Part shown: piece by piece, positions 34,991-38,321 of the stretch
How positions within the stretch are numbered: the stretch's first letter is position 1
How the letters are laid out: the number at the start of each line of letters is the position of its first letter
Source of the DNA: Piscirickettsiaceae bacterium CG07_land_8_20_14_0_80_44_28
GTDB taxonomy: Bacteria > Pseudomonadota > Gammaproteobacteria > Thiomicrospirales > Thiomicrospiraceae
NCBI GenBank assembly: GCA_002779995.1
Contig: PEWX01000085.1
Coordinates: 1 to 38,321 of the forward strand
Length of the DNA stretch: 38,321 nt
Direction: 5' to 3'
Translations under genes and position numbers: made by a program
The notes under the pieces: generated by a model
What the model was told of the DNA's origin: nothing
The model's input: the letters and a program-made list of their open reading frames with translations, nothing else
The model's database searches: none

Positions 34991-35875
34991 ATGAATCTAA
35001 AACAGCTTATCGCTTGGTCACACAGCGACCAACCCAATACCCTGAAAGTCCTGCCCAGTCCGTTTGCTGACAGCAGTCATCATATTTTATTGCAACAGTT
35101 TGATGACCATATCGAAGTGATTAAAGGGCTAAGAGATGATGCGCAAGACAGTCCATTTTGGCAAGGAATGCATCAACTATTTGGGGTAACGCTAAGCCAA
35201 CAAATTGCCGCCTTTGAAACCTGTTACCCTTGGTTGGCACAGCATACCCCTATCCCGCTGCCATGTTGGTTACAGACGGTTTATAATGCCGACGCTCAGC
35301 CCTGTGGGGTTAGAACCCATTTTTTGGCAGGGCAACCCACTCAAACTGAACCGCTAGAACAAGCGATGGTTGAGCAACTTGCAGATCATTTATATCATTG
35401 GCACAACCTAAGTAGCACCAGATTTGGCGGTTTGCAACAGCCACAAGGCGAACGCCAAAGCTGGCCAAAGCAATTACAAGATTTTTTGCAAACCTTACCC
35501 GACGCGTCTATCAGTCAGCGACAATTAAAACAGCAAAGCTTGCAGCCGTTAGCAGCGCACCCGGAAGCATTTATGCCCGAACAATTTGGGGTGATTATGC
35601 CCGATTTACGCTGGGATCAGTTTTTAGTGGAAGCTGGGCGCTTAGCCTTAACCGATTTGGATGCGGTGGTGTTTGGGCCGGTGGCGTTAGAATGGGTGCT
35701 GTTAGAAGCCTTGTTGACCGAGCAACAAGCCAATTGGTTTCTAAAAGCCTATCCTGAGCGCCCACCAACCCTTGCGCCAGTGCGCCAAGTCTATCGCGCG
35801 GTGCTGTGCCAACTGCAAGTATTCGGTGAACAAAACGCCCAGGCCTGGTTAAATTTCCCCACTTGGTTTGATTAA
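34991..35875 (+). CDS. APH/choline-kinase-fold protein, degenerate motif
   Basis: This 294-residue protein has a C-terminal pattern like the aminoglycoside phosphotransferase fold: GVIMPDLRWDQFLVE followed by LALTDLDAVVFGPVALEWVLLE. The first corresponds to the catalytic HGDxxxxN loop, but His is replaced by Met and Asn by Gln; the second to the metal-binding D loop. Kinase activity is therefore uncertain. Its neighbours are a PnuC-family permease and a YkoF-like protein, so a thiamine or nucleoside-type substrate is plausible. I use the ATG at 34991; an in-frame ATG at 34943 with AGGG in front is an alternative adding 16 residues. It ends directly against the opposing pnuC gene. Confidence 0.5.
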   Translation: MNLKQLIAWSHSDQPNTLKVLPSPFADSSHHILLQQFDDHIEVIKGLRDDAQDSPFWQGMHQLFGVTLSQQIAAFETCYPWLAQHTPIPLPCWLQTVYNADAQPCGVRTHFLAGQPTQTEPLEQAMVEQLADHLYHWHNLSSTRFGGLQQPQGERQSWPKQLQDFLQTLPDASISQRQLKQQSLQPLAAHPEAFMPEQFGVIMPDLRWDQFLVEAGRLALTDLDAVVFGPVALEWVLLEALLTEQQANWFLKAYPERPPTLAPVRQVYRAVLCQLQVFGEQNAQAWLNFPTWFD

Positions 35876-36493
35876 TCAAGCGGTTTTTTGGGCGTGTAGC
35901 TCTTTTCGCCAAGTCAGATAGCCGATAATGGCGAGCACAAAGTAGAGCATAAACATCACAATGGTCAGGTAGAAGCCACTGAGCCAGTAGAGATACATGG
36001 CGGCGGAGTTAATCACCAGCCAGTAGAGCCAATTTTCTAGGAGTTTACGTGCCATCAAATAGGTATTGAGCACCGAAAAAATCATCACCCCGGCGTCTAA
36101 ATAGGGGGCGGCCGAATAGTTACCACTTTGCAAATAACTGCCTATGCCCCAAGTCAATAAACTGCCGAGTAGCAAAAAGGATAGGTGAAACCCAAAAGTT
36201 TGTTGGTGAACTTGAATGGCTTTGTCGGATTGTGGCGGTTGGTGCCAAAGCCAAAAGCCGTAAACCGCCATAGCAAGGTAGTAGGCGTTGAGCAGCGATT
36301 GTAAAGGCAATTGGGCTTGCCAAAACAAAATGGTATAGATGAGTGTGCTGACAAAAGCGCTGGGCCATGCCCAGATAGATTGGCGGATCGCCAAAATCAC
36401 ATAAGCAATGCCAAGCAACGTTGCAATGGCTTCCCAACCGGAAAGTGCCGCAAGGGCGGTTAGCGCTTCATCGAAAAAATTAGACGTCTCCAC
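35876..36493 (-). CDS. pnuC: PnuC-family vitamin permease
   Basis: This 205-residue membrane protein has the PnuC family pattern: LLGIAYVILAIRQSIWAWPSAF at the start, YYLAMAVYGFWLWH in the middle and YLDAGVMIFSVLNTYLMARKLLENWLYW followed by GFYLTIVMFMLYF in the second half. PnuC proteins move nicotinamide riboside or, in PnuT, thiamine by facilitated diffusion with later phosphorylation. The YkoF-like neighbour and the TonB receptor favour thiamine or a precursor. The start is a GTG at 36493 that overlaps the end of the preceding gene by 14 bp. Confidence 0.8.
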   Translation of the reverse strand: METSNFFDEALTALAALSGWEAIATLLGIAYVILAIRQSIWAWPSAFVSTLIYTILFWQAQLPLQSLLNAYYLAMAVYGFWLWHQPPQSDKAIQVHQQTFGFHLSFLLLGSLLTWGIGSYLQSGNYSAAPYLDAGVMIFSVLNTYLMARKLLENWLYWLVINSAAMYLYWLSGFYLTIVMFMLYFVLAIIGYLTWRKELHAQKTA

Positions 36494-36755
36494 AATTGTC
36501 TATGTCCGCTTTGGATCGATCGGTGCCGAGCAGTTTAATCACAAAAATGGTTTTAGGATTTTGTTTGAGCACCTTCTCCACATCTTCGGTCAGGGCGTTC
36601 ATGAGGGTGCGATAGTCGCCAAAGATTTGGGTGCTGAGGGCGTTTCTTTCAATATGAATATTGGCGTGACTTTCCAAATCAGCAATAAAGGCCAAGATGG
36701 CGGGGCAATAGTGATCTTGAAGCGGGTACATGCTGATATCAATAGATGCTTTCAT
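36480..36755 (-). CDS. YkoF-like thiamine/HMP-binding protein
   Basis: This 91-residue protein resembles the thiamine/hydroxymethylpyrimidine-binding YkoF and MTH1187-type family. It begins MKASIDISMYPL and contains PAILAFIADLE, then NALSTQIFGDYRTLMNALTEDV, with the characteristic LSTQIFGDY segment. I use the ATG at 36755, which has GAGAG in front; a GTG at 36770 lacks a ribosome site. It overlaps pnuC and lies 85 bp downstream of the TonB receptor gene, behind a terminator-like palindrome. Confidence 0.72.
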   Translation of the reverse strand: MKASIDISMYPLQDHYCPAILAFIADLESHANIHIERNALSTQIFGDYRTLMNALTEDVEKVLKQNPKTIFVIKLLGTDRSKADIDNCGDV

Positions 36756-36804
36756 GGGGTTTTCTCTCACAGAAGGTTGTTAAGGTTGATTCAAAAAACG
36801 GATA

Positions 36805-36828
36805 AAAACGACCAGGCCTGGCCGTTTT
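36805..36828 (-). terminator. Terminator-like palindrome built on CCAGGCCTGG
   Basis: AAAACG-a-CCAGG and CCTGG-c-CGTTTT form a 24-bp palindrome with one mismatch. On the minus strand it runs into TTTTT just after the TonB receptor stop. It would end or reduce transcription into the YkoF-like gene. It contains a copy of the iterated palindrome described separately. Confidence 0.55.
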
Positions 36829-36840
36829 ACCCCGCCATGC

Positions 36841-38321
36841 CTAAAAATTCATACTGGCCGTCAGACCAATCTGACGCGGATTCCCAAGACGAATATATTG
36901 TTCGGTGATGCTATAGGTTGGTTCATTTTCAAAATAATAGCCACGGGTTGCATAGCGTTCATCTGTTAAGTTTTTCGCCCAAAGCGCCACTTCCCATTGC
37001 TTGGTTTGATAGCCAAGGCGGGCATTCGCCAATTGATAGGGCTGAGATTTTTGTGAATGAGAGGTGTCAAAATAAAACGCATCCACCGCAGTGGCTTCTA
37101 AGCGCGCAAAGTAACCTGTAGGGTGGCGATAGTGGGTGCCGATGGTTGCTTGATAATTGGGCGCATGGGCTTGGTCACGGTTGCTGATGCTAAAGGCGCC
37201 CGACGCAGAAGTGCCTTTAACATTGGTGTTGAGTAAGCCCAGTGTTGAGAACAGTTGCCATTTTGGGGTCATCTGCCACTTTAGGTCAGCTTCTAAACCA
37301 CTGTTGGTGGCGGAGTCGAAATTTTCGGTGTAATACACATAGTTGTTGCCAACATAGGTGTAGCCTTCAAATTGCGGCTGACTGCGATTCATGTGAAATA
37401 AGGCAATATGGGTCGATAAGGTGTTGTCAAAAGTGTTGGCTTGATAACCGATTTCGGTGTTAATGACCGTTTCTGTATCGAAATCGCGCAAGGCTTCATC
37501 GGCAATCGCCAGTCCGGTATTCACGCCGCCGGCTTTATAGCCCTGAGAGACGGTAACGTAAGCGGATCGCTGCGGGCTAAAGTGCTGAGTCAGACTGATA
37601 TTGGCACCCACCATACTGTCAGTCGGTCGGTAAGATTCGGCATTGTTATTATCATATTGCGCTTGGTGTTGTTCGATACGCAAACCGGTCGATAGGGTGG
37701 TGTTTTCTGCAACTTGGGTGTCTAACTGACCAAACCCGGCGGTTTTAATCACTTGATAGTCACTGCTTAAATCAGTGCCGTAATTATCCGTGGTGTGATT
37801 GGCTTCATCCATTTGGGCAATATAAGCGCCGACCAACCAGTCAGTTGTGTCGTTAAACAGTTTGGCTTGCGGTTCGGAAATCAAGCGAATTTCTTGGCTT
37901 AAGGTTTGGCGATCCTTGAGGTTTTGATAAACATAAGTATTGTCCCCGGTTGTATGATAGCCATTGTATGCCCAGTCGCCATCATAGCTGTAGGTCATGT
38001 CGGATTGACCCAGGGTGGTGATGCTGACAAGGGTCATTTGTTCGCCAAACCACTGATATTTAATCGCCCCCGCATTGCTTTTTTGTGTATCTTTGCCCGG
38101 TTCGTCAGAATGGGTGGTAAAGGTATTGTCTAAAGACCAGGCATCATAACCATTGTCGAGATTGGCGTGTAGCAGTGTCACATCTAATTGGCTGGTGTCG
38201 CTGGGGAAAAAACGTAATTTACCCCGGGCATTCAGTTCGTCTTTGCCATTGGTGTCAGTTCGATTTAAATAATCGTTTTTCATAAAGCCATCGCTTAGAT
38301 GTTTTTGGATGGCAATGCGAT
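36841..38321 (-). CDS. TonB-dependent outer-membrane receptor, 5' part cut off
   Basis: The C-terminal 493 residues of a TonB-dependent receptor are present. The frame stays open to the window edge through RIAIQKHLSDGF, so the methionine at 38283 is internal and the plug domain lies outside. Barrel features include KLRFFPSDTSQLDVTLLH, NTEIGYQAN, DLKWQMTPKWQLFSTLG and a closing GNPRQIGLTASMNF with terminal Phe. The genes downstream (YkoF-like, PnuC) suggest a thiamine-type substrate. Any riboswitch in front of this gene would also lie outside the window. Confidence 0.88.
   Translation of the reverse strand, partial: RIAIQKHLSDGFMKNDYLNRTDTNGKDELNARGKLRFFPSDTSQLDVTLLHANLDNGYDAWSLDNTFTTHSDEPGKDTQKSNAGAIKYQWFGEQMTLVSITTLGQSDMTYSYDGDWAYNGYHTTGDNTYVYQNLKDRQTLSQEIRLISEPQAKLFNDTTDWLVGAYIAQMDEANHTTDNYGTDLSSDYQVIKTAGFGQLDTQVAENTTLSTGLRIEQHQAQYDNNNAESYRPTDSMVGANISLTQHFSPQRSAYVTVSQGYKAGGVNTGLAIADEALRDFDTETVINTEIGYQANTFDNTLSTHIALFHMNRSQPQFEGYTYVGNNYVYYTENFDSATNSGLEADLKWQMTPKWQLFSTLGLLNTNVKGTSASGAFSISNRDQAHAPNYQATIGTHYRHPTGYFARLEATAVDAFYFDTSHSQKSQPYQLANARLGYQTKQWEVALWAKNLTDERYATRGYYFENEPTYSITEQYIRLGNPRQIGLTASMNF

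Larger units (their letters stand above)
6751..36820. repeat. Dispersed 8-bp palindrome CAGGCCTG, ten copies
   Basis: Copies start at 6751, 10743, 13801, 15517, 19959, 25972, 29392, 31490, 35840 and 36813. Seven of the ten extend to CCAGGCCTGG. They lie in genes of both strands and in all frames, and two lie between genes. A rough expectation from base composition is below one copy in a window of this size. The listing is by eye, so more copies may exist. Confidence 0.75.

Noticed and set aside
36480-36840. Thiamine (TPP) riboswitch
   Set aside because: No CUGAGA-type or other TPP core motif is seen in the short spacers; if present it would lie upstream of the TonB gene outside the window.

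Overview
The window looks like chromosomal DNA of a gammaproteobacterium, plausibly a sulfur-oxidising chemolithoautotroph of the Thiomicrospira/Hydrogenovibrio/Thiomicrorhabdus type. That placement rests on overall gene style and is not proven. No rRNA, tRNA or CRISPR array was found.

Layout. (1) 68-619: a DUF1566 (Lcl_C) secreted-protein pseudogene with two in-frame stops and a C-terminus resembling a diversity-generating-retroelement variable region. (2) 918-8469: a strikingly G+C-rich operon, a small XRE-type regulator followed by hyfB-hyfC-hyfE-hyfF-hyfG-hyfI, mostly with ATGA overlaps. It encodes a membrane complex related to hydrogenase-4 and complex I, but its large subunit lacks the NiFe cysteines, so it is an Ehr-type complex and not a hydrogenase. 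(3) 8660-9112: a DUF4468-like lipoprotein. (4) 9228-25742: a nitrogen-scavenging block. On the plus strand lie ureD-A-B-C-E-F-G, a nickel permease, aliphatic amidase amiE and a CbbO/NorD-like VWA protein. On the minus strand lie urtA-B-C-D-E, formamidase fmdA and fmdB. The two arms converge on one terminator at 18771-18794. (5) 26048-34867: a CAP-domain lipoprotein, a CACHE-PAS-GGDEF-EAL protein, and a BFD/ABC ATPase/FtsX permease/adaptor efflux operon. (6) 34991-38321: a likely thiamine or thiamine-precursor salvage group (APH-fold kinase-like protein, PnuC-family permease, YkoF-like binding protein, TonB receptor running off the window end).

How the nitrogen genes fit together. The ABC importer would bring in urea and short amides. 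AmiE and FmdA would release ammonia from aliphatic amides and formamide, and urease would release it from urea, with nickel supplied by the adjacent permease and UreE/UreG. The amiE and urtA promoters each carry a GG/GC-type sigma-54 element preceded by one strong and one weak NtrC-like palindrome about 21-22 bp apart. This predicts shared induction under nitrogen limitation.

Other signals. A 160-bp MITE-like element with 5-bp target duplications sits between urtA and urtB, and a 41-bp relative lies upstream of the urease genes. An 8-bp palindrome CAGGCCTG (usually CCAGGCCTGG) occurs at least ten times, far above chance expectation, which suggests a genome-wide iterated palindrome or uptake-type signal.
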